Below, piece after piece: positions 10,647 through 21,433 of a stretch of 64,000 nucleotides of DNA. The number at the start of each line of letters is the position of its first letter. Position 1 is the stretch's first letter. The notes below the pieces were generated by a model, which was not told where the DNA came from, did not search any database, and was given only the letters and a program-made list of their open reading frames with translations. Source of the DNA: Lantana camara. Lineage: Eukaryota; Streptophyta; Magnoliopsida; Lamiales; Verbenaceae. Where the stretch lies: contig CM074863.1 of NCBI GenBank assembly GCA_037501455.1, positions 54,665,501 to 54,729,500 on the forward strand, read 5' to 3'. A program made the position numbers and the translations under genes.

Positions 10647-12433
10647 ATAGCATGTGTGTATGTCCCCGTTCGCTGCTATTTAGCTCGGGTATGGAGTGTC
10701 CATTTCATATTCGGGTCGGGTCTCGGTGCGGGGGATATGGTACCTTGCGCTCGGGTGCTACAATATACGCAATTAAATTATTTGATTACACGAATTATGT
10801 ATTTATTTTATTCTTTATATGATATTCTTGAATTTAATTGACTTAATACTTGAATTTTTGTTTGAGCCTTATTTGAAATATTTGAACGTTTATGTCCTTA
10901 TTGCTCGTTTTTAATTCGTTTACCTCCGTTCTCGTTTTCCATTTTTGTGATTATGTGATATGTATGATTTATATGTGTTATGAATGCGTTTTTATATTCG
11001 TTGCATGATTTTGTGTTCGTTTCATATGGTTTTCGAACCGTTTTATTTGTTAGGGACTTAAGGGCCTAACTTGTTTTAGCGCACCTTGGGTTCCGGATGG
11101 CGTAACTTAAGATCGGGAATTAGGATTTGAATTCTGGAAGTAAGGTTGGACTTGTAACAAAGAATGGAAGCTAGAGAACTTGGCCTCATATTTTTCTAAG
11201 CCCATTTGATCCCTCGAATTTCGCCCGAAACGTGACCTGTGTGACAGATTTGCGACCCTCGCCTGCTTTGCTCATAACCAACCAATTTCTTATGTGAATC
11301 CACCCAATTTTGAACCCATTTAACCCTTATTCAACACTTAATCTCACTCCCTCTCTCTCATTTCCGTTCCGACCCAAGAAAAGAAGAAACAAAGCAGAAA
11401 ACGTAGCACAAAGGAGAAAGGAAGAAAGAGAGCAACTACTATTCACTCTTGGACATTTCTTGCTCGTTTGACCTCCAATCTTCATCAAATTCGAAAGGTA
11501 TGCTCGGAATTCAAACCTCCATCTCCTTGACTTCTACGTTAAGTTTTTGAGCTTGAATTTCTTGGAAACTTGCTGAAAATCGGACCACCATTTATGAATT
11601 TAATTTCTTGAATTTGAAGATATATGTTTCATTTACTTTCTTGTCTTGCCGTGTGGAATTGTGGTGTTTTAAGGGGTGTTTAGCTGAGTTTTAGCTGTCC
11701 ATTCCTTGCTCTTTTGTTTCCCTTTCCTGCTATTGTTGTTGTGTAGCTTTGAAGATGGACAAACAGGGGCTAGAGACGGCATTTTTACGGCGCGACCGAG
11801 AGAAGGGGATTTCTAGTCGCACCCGCTACTCGAATTTGTCCAAGTTTCAACTTTTTGCTGTTGAGTTGCTGGAGAGGGTGGTGGTCGTGCTTTGGGCGTG
11901 TTTAGCGTCGCGGCCACCACCCCATTTGTTGCTTGTTTCAAGCTGTTGTTCCCTTCTTGCTTTGCTTGTCATTTCATTCATGTTTCTCATGTTCTTCTTT
12001 CTTCTTTCTTGCCTTGTATGCTTTAGTAACTTGTTATATTATGTGTTACATGTTTTATCATGAATTTATTGTGTGAATTCGAGGCTCGTATGTGCAATAT
12101 ATGACGTAATATGTGCTACGTGTCCTCTAATGTGTATGCATGAATTAATATGACATTTCCTTGCTTCGTTTGATATTTTCTTATCTCTTTTGTTGTATGC
12201 ATGCATGCCAAACGTGTTATATGATGTGTTATGAGTGTTGTACGAAATTTATGGATTTATTTAATTCGAAATATGTGAATTATGATTTAATATGATCTAA
12301 TATGGCCTTATATGACCTAAATGAAACCTCATTGTATTCCTTATACGTCATTTGCATTCATATGCATTTGCCGAGCATCTATTTGGTGCATATTGAGTCT
12401 AATTTTGTCGTTTGCCCTCTGTTATGTCCTTAG

Positions 12434-12505
12434 ATTTGTTTCGTGGGTGACGAGGAGGCCTCTTAGGAGTGTTTTGAGTTCGTTTCGTCCGGTGTGGTCG
12501 ACAAG
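12434..12505 (+). other. Putative 72-nt micro-exon in C 5' LTR
   Basis: Preceded by GCCCTCTGTTATGTCCTTAG and followed by GTGAGGTTTCTTTC after GACAAG. The 3' LTR copy is 26304-26375, the same length with both splice-like dinucleotides intact (TGTCCTTAG before, GTGAGG after). This is the only family here in which both LTR copies keep both signals. Confidence 0.55.
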
Positions 12506-13365
12506 GTGAGGTTTCTTTCTTTTAGTTAAACGACCTACAACCCTATATGTATTTTTAAGCCCGTATGCGACTTATGTATATATATATTTATGTAAATACG
12601 TGTTTGATTAGTATTATATGGGAATTATCCCGTTTTGTTATGAAATCATTTGAAAAACGCTTTTATATATATACGTAACCTGTTTTTACGTTTGTTTGAT
12701 TTGAAAAGGGTTGGTGTGTGTGAATGGTTTGAAATAGCGAGATTATGACTTTGAAATATAAGTCGAAAAATTATTATATTTCGAAAATTATAAAATAATG
12801 ATTTATGACTTATGAAATGGGCCCCCGAGAAGTGGTATGTGATCTCGGGTCGGTCGTGGGGTCACCGAACTCTCTCATCAACACGACTCCACTTATGTAG
12901 AGAGATTGTCCAACCTCGGGAGGTCGAGGGGAGGGCAATCTCTTGAGAACCGGCGGTTAACCCTCGTCGGAGAGCGGTAGGATCCCCCGACTCAACCTTT
13001 ATGACGAGAGTACGGGGCTGAGAATGTCCATCCTCATCCCCACCCAGAGAAGGAGGATTGATTTAGAAGATTTTTTGTGTTTTGACTTCGATTTTGGATA
13101 TGAAGGAAGTAAGTGGGTTTGAACTCGTTCTCGCCGAGTTCTTATGATTTTGATTATGATCACGGTTCGTAAAACGGGAGTGGACTACAAATTTATAAAA
13201 TTGGTTAATTTTGGCCTTCGACCTTAAACCTTTTTCCATATATATAGTATCACGGGACAAAATGATTGAGGATTTAAAAAACTACGCCCCGGTTCATGAG
13301 CTCCTTAATTTTGAATATGCTATGCTTTTACGTATATGTACGTGTGCCTGTGTTAGCCCCCTCAC

Positions 13366-13427
13366 CAGTTTTTAGGACTGACCCCTCCTCGTTGTTTCTT
13401 TCTTCCCTTATTTCTTTTGAGTTGCAG
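13366..13427 (+). promoter_or_regulatory. Branch-point hairpin and 3' splice-like site, C 5' LTR
   Basis: CAGTT, loop TTTAG, GACTG, then ACCCC and a long pyrimidine-rich tract to GTTGCAG|GTGTTCG (AG at 13426-13427). The 3' LTR copy at 27236-27298 has GACTAAC in place of GACTGAC and a weakened stem, but keeps the tract and GCAG. Confidence 0.55.
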
Positions 13428-13446
13428 GTGTTCGTGGGGAGTTTGT

Positions 13447-13720
13447 GCTAGGCGGTGGTCGTTTGTCGAGTCTTGGGTTTTGTATTTAGTTTCATGCATC
13501 TTTCTAGTTTATTCTGTACTTTTGAGCTTATGAAATTTATGTATCTGCGAATATGAATTGAAATTGAGAAATATGTATAAGAGGTATTTAAATTTGAATT
13601 TGACACTTGTATATTCTATTATTTGATGAGCATGTATGTTTGAATATTCGAATCCTAGTGCTTCCTCATGTGATATTTGTTTTGTTTGCACACTTTGACT
13701 TAGGGTCTAGATCGCCTAGC
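13447..13720 (+). promoter_or_regulatory. Inverted repeat near C 5' LTR end
   Basis: GCTAGGCG at 13447-13454 and CGCCTAGC at 13713-13720, eight perfect pairs 258 nt apart. They occupy the same places as the longer inverted repeats of B and A. Confidence 0.5.
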
Positions 13721-13838
13721 CTAAGTGAGATTTTATTTGTCTCTCGTTCGCCGTAGTTTGATGCGTGTGTGGAGTTCTCATTTCATTACACGTGTAGGGC
13801 TATGGTGTGGGGGATGTAGTGCTCTACGCTCCGGGGTG

Positions 13839-14026
13839 TCGTGTCTGGTCTGTCTAGGTCGTTCGGCTTGGGATTATGTGTTTGTTTGCATTCACTTTCC
13901 CATTTACGTGAATTATGTGTATTATTTGTGTCAATTGTGCACATGAACATGCACCAAAACCCCCGCATGCATTGACATTTTCTTGGAATTGTATTTTATT
14001 TCAGGTTGCTCTTCCAATATCAACAA
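13839..14026 (+). mobile_element. Family C internal leader without PBS
   Basis: Begins TCGTGTCTGGTCTGTCTAGG and TCGTTCGGC, matching (reverse complement) the post-PBS leader of family B at about 39300-39370. C and B therefore share a leader just inside the element, and a deletion of roughly 70 bp has fused the C LTR to it, removing the PBS. The leader is interrupted at 14027 by the F solo LTR. Confidence 0.75.
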
Positions 14027-14405
14027 TGTAGCACCCGAGATGAGAGCACCACATCCCCCTCCCTATGAGCTCGATCCATACATGAACCAAACTCACAGCG
14101 AACGGAAGACAATGAAAAGGACTGTCCTAGCTAGGCGGAATCTAACCCTGGAACATTCAATAATAACAAAGGTACGGAAGCAAGGCAATTATCTATCCAA
14201 TATCAAGTCAATAAATACAACTTCAACGAGAAAGCAAATACGGGTTCCACTAAGTAATGTACATGTCGTAACCTGTCGCGAGTTCAATTCAATTCAAGAA
14301 ATAGATCAATACAATAATGAAATACATTATGCAGTGAGTGTACAAGTGCAAGACTCGAGCAAAGACTGACGACTCAATTTCGCCTAGCAACCACCTGGAA
14401 AGAAC

Positions 14406-14446
14406 CTGGAAGAAAGGGGAAAGAGGGATCAGTCTCTAGAAGACTG
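14406..14446 (-). promoter_or_regulatory. Branch-point hairpin and 3' splice-like site, F LTR
   Basis: On the minus strand CAGTC, a seven-base loop, GACTG at 14446-14430, then ATCCCTCTTTCCCCTTTC and TTCCAG ending at 14406, followed by GTTCT. It has the cleanest pyrimidine tract of the set. Confidence 0.6.
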
Positions 14447-14456
14447 AGTGAGCAGG

Positions 14457-14459
<3 letters not shown>

Positions 14460-14501
<42 letters not shown>
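14460..14501. repeat. (TA)n microsatellite
   Basis: About 40 bp of pure TA dinucleotides inside the F LTR. Confidence 0.95.
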
Positions 14502-14506
<5 letters not shown>

Positions 14507-14884
14507 ACATGCACATGCAAGTTGTAAATCCCGAGCAATGTTTTGGTTAAAGTAGTTCCTGTGAAGGGCGAGAAATGAATTGATCAATGCTCGGACTTTA
14601 CAACTATCAGTTTATACAATTAATTACAATTACAGGCTATCAGTGGCTCGGCGAGTGAGCGTGCACAATCTCCAACCAAACTCCGACAGTGTACAATAAC
14701 TAAGTTCCAATTTAAAGGTGATCATGCAATCATTAGGTTCAATCGTTACAATACAATCACTTCAGTACACTGCACAATTAGTTCCATCCTTCTCCCTCCT
14801 GTGATGGTCCGGGTAGCTAGCCCTCGCCATCCAGTCAGTGTGGTCAATGGGTGCATGAATCCCCAAGGACCGGGACTCCATCCT

Positions 14885-14902
14885 CCACTAACCTCCTAGT
14901 GG
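14885..14902 (-). promoter_or_regulatory. GGAG-core stem-loop in F LTR
   Basis: On the minus strand CCACTA, loop GGAGGT, TAGTGG: six perfect pairs, with the GGAGGTTAGT core identical to D and G. About 866 nt from the LTR 3' end. Confidence 0.6.
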
Positions 14903-15188
14903 ATTCCGGGTTCATCTCAACAGTATGGAGGAGTGCAAGAGATCATCGTCGGCCCGATACTCCCCGGATTACTCAATACACTCAACCCTGGGCCCCAATC
15001 AATGTGCAGTACAATATCTCGCCAAAACAAGAAAGGTCGGTAAGCAACAATAACAATAGGTTCAATTTCAATAAATGTTTATTCGATTACAGTTTTGAAA
15101 CAATATAAATATAAGTATGGTTTTTAGGCCAAAACTCAATCATGCAGGTTTTAGGGTTATGTACGTAACTAGAACGAAACACCCTCAC

Positions 15189-15263
15189 CTGAGGAGTGAC
15201 AACCCCAGAAGAACTGACAAGACTGGGGCAAACTCGATCAAGTTGTCTCCGCCCTAGTGACCA
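15189..15263 (-). other. Putative 75-nt micro-exon in F LTR
   Basis: On the minus strand preceded by GTTTCTTTCTTGTACAG and followed by GTGAGGGTG after CTCCTCAG. It contains GGGCGGAGACAAC, close to the GGAGACAAGG of family B. A possible upstream donor is GAGAAG|GTGAAC at about 16301. Confidence 0.5.
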
Positions 15264-16690
15264 CTGTACAAGAAAGAAACACGATGTACTCGTGAGACAC
15301 GACTCAATCATGAAACCAAATAGGACGCACGGCAATGATATGAGATGTCATGGCATGAATAAAGGGATTATAAAATGATGTGATATGTTTTGGACATGTT
15401 CATATACACAATTAATGTCTCTATATTGTAAGTGAGCATACAATTCAAGTACACACGACTGTTGAACCCTAATTCCGATTTATAAATTAAATAATACGTA
15501 CCAACGCATTTAAATAATAACAATTCCACCATTTCCAACTTGCGTTTAAGAATCCAAAGAATATTGTACTAGAAATCTCAGTTCATAAATGTGATATACT
15601 AAACGGTAAAACCAATTTTAAATCATGCTGCCATAATGTTAATAAGTAAACCGATATCACAAAACAATTATATTAACTATAATCCAATACACCTCAAGTA
15701 GCAGGAACTAATTTAAATTGCATAACCTCATGATTACCTTTGTAATAAAACCACCTACATCCACTAACAGATTACATAGGCATCAAACATATTCTAATTC
15801 TTACATAATGTTTAATAAATAAGTATACATAAACTTAATTTACATATATTCACATTTAGGTATTGATAGGTTACAATATACAACTGCCAAGTCGTCAATA
15901 ACTCAAGAATTAGTTAATAAAAATTTACATTCTACAATTACACAATTTCCACCAACATACATATATGTATACATACATATTGAATTGACTTTAATCATAA
16001 TTAAATCCAAATTGTTTAAGAGATTTGAAACAGTTAACAAATTCTCATTCAATTAGTATCACTTTAGAAACTTTGCTATACCAATTCAATAAAGCCAAAT
16101 TTAAATTCTGATTCAACCCAAGTTAGGCAAATCACCATTCTCAAGTTCAAATATATTTTAACAAAATTTCACAATTAAACTCAAATTTAATCAAACTCAA
16201 TATTATAAACTAATATATATATCTTTGTCGAAAATTCCAAAATCCAAAACAAGAATCCCAAAATTAACAAAAGATTCCAAGTACTACTACACAAGTTCAC
16301 CTTCTCGGCAACAACTAACCACATTCTCATTTAGAGTGACTAACCATTAAATTTCAAGGGTCGTAGCTCCTTCGAGTTAAATATTACGTACCAATTTCAC
16401 AATTACGAAAAAAAATCATCAACTACACAATTACCCACATTTGTATATCCATAAGACCTTGATCGAATCAAAACTCAAACAATAATGAAAGCAATTCTTG
16501 ACAATTTTCCCAAATACAAAACATTCTTACAATTAATACAGAGTATATACATATACAAAGTATAACACTTCAAAATTGAGGAATAAGTTTCGGTGGTTGA
16601 GGGTCGCTGTACCAGCGATTCAATAGAGAATAATGGTGGACGGCGGATAGTGAAACTAGAGGCTGGAAGCAGAACTAGACTGTGGGGCTC

Positions 16691-17158
16691 TTACGGTGGT
16701 GCAAACCGATAGGTATGGCAACTAGAATGGGGTGCTGCTACAGCTGTTATTCCCCGTTGCGGAAGTGAGAGATAGGAGTGGTTATCGACAGTGGTTGTGA
16801 CTGAAATTGATGGTCGGGAGAGTGAAGGGGTTGCCGGAGTTGAGGTTAACATCGGACGGCGCAGCTTGGACAGACTAATGGTGGCTGAGAGAGGTGTTGG
16901 TGGCGTGTTAAGGCTGGACGGGAAAAAGGGGAAAAACAGAGATGGCGTGGTGGTCGGTGGGAATCCGCTGTTGTGTATCTCGTTTTCTCCATGTCCAAGA
17001 GAGAGTGAGGGAGGGAGGAAGGAAGATGGCAGGGCTGCTGGTAGATGTTCTCTGCCGAAAATCGCAGCGGCAACCGGCGGGTATGGGGATGGTGGTGTGC
17101 AGTGTCGCTGCTCACTGGTGATGTCATCCTTGACTGATCCAAAAACACGGGGCGTCAC
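16691..17158 (-). other. GC-rich segment at the sense 5' end of the F LTR
   Basis: About 470 bp much richer in G and C than the surrounding LTR, open on both strands: a 164-codon minus frame (16691-17185), a 100-codon minus frame and a 137-codon plus frame all overlap. The minus frame is rich in Pro, Ser and Thr with no domain I recognise, and it starts outside the LTR. It could be a captured host 5' exon or UTR, or simply GC-rich promoter DNA. No other family here has this block. Confidence 0.45.
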
Positions 17159-17857
17159 AAACAAGTACCACCGAAAAACGGGCAAAGAAAATAAGAGTCT
17201 ATGATATATTTAAAAGTTTGGAGATTTTGAACCTTCGAAATGGTTCGGTGTTGAAGATATCCAAGTTGAAGGTTGGTTGATCGAGGTCAAGATTCAAGTG
17301 GTTCAGGAAGTGGAGTTGGAGTTTGAAGAGTTTGGGAGGAGTTCACTTAGGAGATTTTACTTGAGAGTCTTACTACGAGTTTACCCTTTCCCATGTAACA
17401 GTAAGAAGAATTCCAAGAGTTCTTAAATCTTGAACAAAAACTGAAGAATATGGTTAAATTTATGATGGAGCTTGAGAGATTGGGATTCGAGGAAATTGCC
17501 CTAAATCTGAAATTTTCTACAAGGGAACGAAAAAGATGGATGATGTTATATTAGAAACTTGAGAGACGCGGAGCCGAGAAAGATTTCCATAAAGTCCGGA
17601 ATTATTACAAGTGAATAAAGATGGAATTCAAGAAGCTTACCAAATTCAGTTGTACCTACTTCGTTCGAGAAATAGGGGATGCTATTCCAATGGAGATGGA
17701 TAAACAAAGGTTTTAATCTCACAATTGTTACATGGGATATAGATCCGGTTTGAGTTCGAGTACAAGAAAGAGATCTGAGTTTTAAGAAAGTTCTTAAGAA
17801 CTTCAAGATGTCAACAACGACAAGAAGAAGAAGAAAATTCTATCATCAAAGGAGGAT

Positions 17858-18160
17858 TTGATGCCTTCTCTATCGGAGATAATTCAATGCTCGTATTGCC
17901 AAGGCCTGAACCATATGGAAGAAGTATGTCGGAAGAAGTTCGGTAGGTGCTTTAAGTGTGGAGAATCGGGACACATGATGAATGGTTGCCCGAAGAACAA
18001 GAATCCAAGGCCTACAGAGATCTGTTGTTCCAAAACTCTGAGTCAAATCCGACTTGGAGCAAGTGAAAATGAAGATTTTGACAATGAGCTCAACACTACC
18101 GCTATGGTGAAAGGTACACTAAAGCATTCATGGCACTTCATACATGCATCTTTCATTTAA
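17858..18160 (+). pseudogene. gag: Ty3/gypsy gag C-terminal fragment, two zinc knuckles
   Basis: A plus-strand frame with two CX2CX4HX4C zinc knuckles near residues 12-25 and 31-44: CSYCQGLNHMEEVC and CFKCGESGHMMNGC. Such knuckles bind the element RNA in retrotransposon gag. The N-terminal gag core is not readable upstream, and the frame ends after about 100 codons without protease. It is a remnant of the family C nucleocapsid region, before the RT remnant at 18619. The methionine at 17858 is only the first ATG in an interrupted frame, not a trusted start. Confidence 0.8.
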
Positions 18161-18618
18161 TTTTTGTGCTACTTTTCTTTCCTCGTTGCTTCTTTTTCTT
18201 CTTGTTTGTTGTTTTCTTGCTGCTTTGTTCCTTTCGAGTAGACTCTCTTCTCGAAGATAGTTTGGTGAGTTGGGTGCACGAGAGTGTTGGTGAGTTGTGA
18301 GGATCGAGCTTGCCCGGTGGTTCTTCTTGAAGACGCCTTGTTAAGGTACAGGTACTGTAGGAGTGGTGGTTCCTTTAGGAGGTCAGTTTTGGGGACTCAA
18401 TGATATTTTCGGGTATTCAATTGAAGGCTAGCCCATTTATATCCTTCGTGGAGTGGTTGGTTATTCCGGGACGGTGCGACAAACTTTGTGTCTTACCTCA
18501 GGGTTAACCGAGGGTTCGAGCCAAGCTTGGAGAGACGAAGATCGTAGTAAGACCTTCTTGATAATTCCTTGAATGTTGGAATTTATCACCACCTGATAGG
18601 AACATTGAGACGGTTGTG

Positions 18619-18849
18619 GTCTTTATCCCGGAGTTGGCCCCTTTTCAGAAGATTTCCTATCGGTGGACTCTAGTGTGGTTGTGGAGTCCAAGACGTGGTC
18701 GATAAGCTGTTAGAAGGTTGTTTCATCAAATCGAGCATTTCTTCGTGGAGTGCTCTTGTCCTATCTAAGGAAGAAGATGGGACTTTAAGATGAGCATAAA
18801 CTACCGTGAGCTACACGGGTTAACCATGGAGAAGAGAATACCATTGCTC
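18619..18849 (+). pseudogene. pol: Decayed Ty3/gypsy reverse transcriptase start
   Basis: Three readable pieces in two frames. VFIPELAPFQKISYRW (from 18619) corresponds to the IDLIPGTAPISKAPYR region of Ty3/gypsy RT. A second frame (from 18692) reads DVVDKLLEGCFIKSS and then SKEEDGTLR, matching the LLEKGFIRPS and KKKDG motifs. The first frame resumes at 18790 with MSINYRELHGLTMEKR, matching CIDYRELNKLT. At least two frameshifts and two stops separate them, so no function is possible. The YVDD catalytic box is not legible downstream. Confidence 0.75.
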
Positions 18850-19060
18850 GCTCCGAGGAGTTGGTGGTTCGTTCTTCTTCAGAGTTTCATGGGTGGCTTC
18901 AGTTGTGGTTTCTACAGTGGTATTGTCGACTACGTGCTCAAGTAGAAGAACAGAGAAGTTACCTCAGAGTAAAGTCTCTAGTGTTATCGGCATTCAACAG
19001 GAGATTCGTCTTTCTATAGGCGGTCGTTCCGTGACATGAACGACAAATATGAGGTACGGT

Positions 19061-19330
19061 TTTGAGTGGGATGAGGCGGTTCAAGCGAGTTGCCTTTGGC
19101 ACCGGCTTTTGCTTAACCGAGGGTACTCGAGGCTACATTATTTACAATAGAGGCATTAAGGAAGGCTTTAGTTGTGGGTTCTAGCCAGAGAGTGTGGCCT
19201 ACGCCTCAAGAGTGCAAGGTCACGAGTTTATTCCCACTCTTGGTTCGAGTTTGTTCGAGGACTTGAAGAGTCTATTTGACGTAGTAGCACAAGAAAGGAA
19301 GTTGCAAACTTTGTGTAGCTACGTCTAACG
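19061..19330 (+). pseudogene. pol: Decayed Ty3/gypsy RNase H
   Basis: FEWDEAVQAS at 19061 matches the FEWSEECQKSF start of the RNase H region, and VAYASRVQGHE from 19194 followed by YSHSWFE matches VIAYASRQLKPHE and the NYPTHDLE motif. Stops and frameshifts lie between. Order and spacing after the RT remnant support one ancient pol gene. Confidence 0.65.
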
Positions 19331-21218
19331 TGCCATCGGTTGAAGACCGAGCATCGAGAACCGTCAGGATTCTCGAACTACTTCTGAATTCTATTTCGAA
19401 GTGGGAGCAGACGATTAAGGACTTCGTGTCCGGTTTGCTAAAACTAAGGAGATCCTAAGAGATTTGAGGGGTTTCTCATTTTAACAAGTTAACCTATTTT
19501 TTCTTAACGCGGTTGTACAACGAGTTTCGAGAGCTTCGTGGTCTGGAAGAGGAGATTCTTAGAGCGTGATCAAGACTCTGCTTTAGGACCTGAGGACAGG
19601 TCCTTTTAAAGGATGGGAGTTTGTAACATCCCGCTCGTCCATCCGTACAGGTACGCCATTACGGGAGTGCTATATGCGCATTTCAATTATTTAATTATGC
19701 GAATTATGTGTTTAATTTATTCTTTATGTGATATTCTTGAATTTATATGACTTAATACTTGAATTGTATTTGAAATATTTGAACGTTTATGTCCTTCTTG
19801 CTTGTTTTTAATTCGTTTGCCTCCGTTCTCGTTTTTTATTTTTGTGATTATGTGATATGTATGATTTATATGTGTTATGAATGTGTTTTTATATTCGTTG
19901 CATGATTTTGTATTCGTTTGATACGGTTTTCGAACCGTTTTATTTGTTAAGGACTTAAGGGTCTAACTTGTTTTAGAGCACCTTAGGTTCCGGATGGCGT
20001 AACTTGAGATCAAGAATTCGGATTCGAATTCCAGAAGAAACTTCGGGCTCATAACAAAGAATGAAAGCTAGAGAACTTGCCCTCATATTTTTCTAAGCCC
20101 GTTTGATCCCTCGAATTTCGCCCGAAACGCAACCCGTTTGACAGATTTGCGACCCTAGCCCGTTTTGCTCATAACCGACTCGTTTCTTATCCAAATGACC
20201 CATTTTTGAACCCATTTAACCCTTATTCAACCCTTAATCTCGCTCTATCTCCCTCATTTCGTTTCAGACCTAAGAAAAGAAGAAAAGAAGAAGAAAACAA
20301 AGCAGCAAGGGAGAAAGAAAGAAAGAAAGCAGCCACTATTCACTCTTGGACATTTCTTGCTCGTTCGACCTCCAATCTTTGTCAAATTCAAAAGGCATGC
20401 TTGGAATTCGAACCTTCATCTCCTTGCCTTTCTTTTAAATCCGATTTTCTTCATTTTCATCCATTTTTGAGCTTTGTATAAGGACATATGTGAATAGTTA
20501 GGTTAGTTACTATTTTGGATGATTTCTTCCAAATCTTTGATCCATTTCTTGGTTTTAAGTTGTGTATATGATCTATATGACTTCTACGTTAAGTTTATGA
20601 GTTTGAATTTCTTGGAAACTTGCTGAAAATCGGACCACCATTTATTTCTTGAATTTGAAGATATATGTTTGATTTGCTTCGTTGTCTTGTCGTGTCAAAT
20701 TGTAGTGTTTTGAGGGGTGTTTGTAACATCCCAGATTTCGGGGCTAAGCAGAATTCCTTCTAACGTCCGTAATCACTATTCATTCCTAAACGTTGAAATT
20801 TTCCAAGCCACCTTTACCTATCCAATATTGGGCTCAAACGAATCCTTACAAAATTTTATGAATTTTGACATTATTTCGGTACCCTAATTCTCATCCAAAC
20901 TCCCGTAGCATTAGAAATCGTCCGAAAACCCTAACTTTAAAGTATTTCGTATTCAAACACTTTTCCTATTCGATATTATATTCAAAATAATCCTCGAATT
21001 ATTTTATGAATCATGATCACTTTCTCGAAAATTAATTATCATCCTAGCTTCGTTTTATCATATTTTTCCTAATTTAAAACCTTTAATACTTTAACTTTAA
21101 ATGCTTAAACGTAAAGTGTTTATAATCATTCCAAAGCTCGTTCTTTTACTATTTTCATTACTTCAAGCTCTCGTCTCTTGACCCTTAAATTATTTTTGTA
21201 TTATTTTATATCTAATTA

Positions 21219-21250
21219 TGACATCATCCATGACATCATGGATGACATCA
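21219..21250 (+). promoter_or_regulatory. Triple TGACATCA repeat in D LTR promoter
   Basis: TGACATCA at 21219-21226, 21231-21238 and 21243-21250, exactly 12 bp apart, about 175-200 bp upstream of the TATA box. TGACATCA resembles bZIP (TGACGTCA-type) sites. The G LTRs have two copies with the same 12-bp spacing. Confidence 0.65.
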
Positions 21251-21425
21251 TAGAAAGCTAGGTGTAGGGACAAGAATTGTCCACATTTTTCCTACAAAAT
21301 TTTTACACTTTGGAGATCCTAATTTCTCCACATTTTTACCATAAGATTTCTACACTTTTATGATCAAGAATTGTCCACATTTCCTACACAAAATTATAAT
21401 TCCCTCTAGGTTCCAATTTAATACC

Positions 21426-21433
21426 TATAAATA
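21426..21433 (+). promoter_or_regulatory. TATA box of D LTR
   Basis: TATAAATA followed by CCCC, at a place matching the TATAAATACCCC of the G LTRs, and about 80 bp before the splice-donor-like CCCAAG|GTAAGT. Confidence 0.65.

Larger units (their letters stand above)
8381..10762 (+). mobile_element. Family B LTR, plus orientation, second part and 3' end
   Basis: Continuation of the LTR interrupted at 395. It ends GCTCGGGTGCTACA at 10762, the reverse complement of the TGTAACACCCGAGC start of the minus-strand B LTRs. It includes GC-rich inverted repeats (8689-8782), an AT/GT microsatellite (9043-9120), a putative micro-exon (9580-9646), a GGAG stem-loop (9919-9939), a branch-point hairpin with acceptor (10318-10361) and a perfect 13-bp inverted repeat (10375-10387 with 10634-10646). 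The next bases, ATATA, match the ATATG target in the uninterrupted copy of the C LTR near 19670, showing insertion into C. No PBS follows. Confidence 0.85.
10763..13838 (+). repeat. Family C 5' LTR (right part)
   Basis: Matches the interrupted 3' LTR at 19670-27714 along its length. The left end lies upstream of the family B insertion and outside the window. It holds a pyrimidine-rich leader ending CGAAAG|GTATGC (intron start 11498), a putative micro-exon (12434-12505), a conserved CGGCGGTTAACC segment near 12951 and a branch-point hairpin with acceptor (13366-13427). The expected terminus GGGGTGCTACA is cut to GGGGTG, and sequence that normally lies about 70 bp beyond the LTR follows, so the LTR end and PBS are deleted. 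An open frame at 11749-12063 is not supported by the second copy. Confidence 0.87.
14022..17164 (-). mobile_element. Family F solo LTR with TSD AACAA
   Basis: A single LTR from 14027 to 17159 (3133 bp), TGTAGCACCC to GGGGCGTCACA on the plus strand, flanked by AACAA at 14022-14026 and 17160-17164. Both flanks belong to the C internal region, so it is a solo LTR left by LTR-LTR recombination. Orientation is minus by similarity to A, B and E: GCTAGGCG inverted repeat (14130-14140 with 14378-14388), branch-point hairpin (14430-14446), GGAGGT stem-loop (14885-14902) and putative micro-exon (15189-15263). The sense 5' end is unusually GC-rich (16691-17158). Confidence 0.93.
17160..19621 (+). mobile_element. 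Family C internal region with decayed gag-pol
   Basis: About 2.5 kb from the AACAA flank to the 3' LTR. It contains a gag fragment with two zinc knuckles, a frameshifted RT start and an RNase H remnant, all plus strand and in canonical gag-RT-RNase H order; integrase is not legible and large parts are missing. A degenerate polypurine tract (AAAGGATGGGAGTT) directly precedes the LTR TGTAACATCC. From 17165 to about 17857 no domain is readable. Confidence 0.82.

Noticed and set aside
11749..12063. 104-codon ORF in the C 5' LTR
   Set aside because: The homologous region of the C 3' LTR has a different frame and is interrupted; T-rich codons give a false hydrophobic tail.
16691..17185. 164-codon minus-strand ORF as a real gene
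   Set aside because: It starts beyond the LTR boundary and TSD, is low-complexity Pro/Ser/Thr-rich, overlaps other open frames and has no recognised domain.
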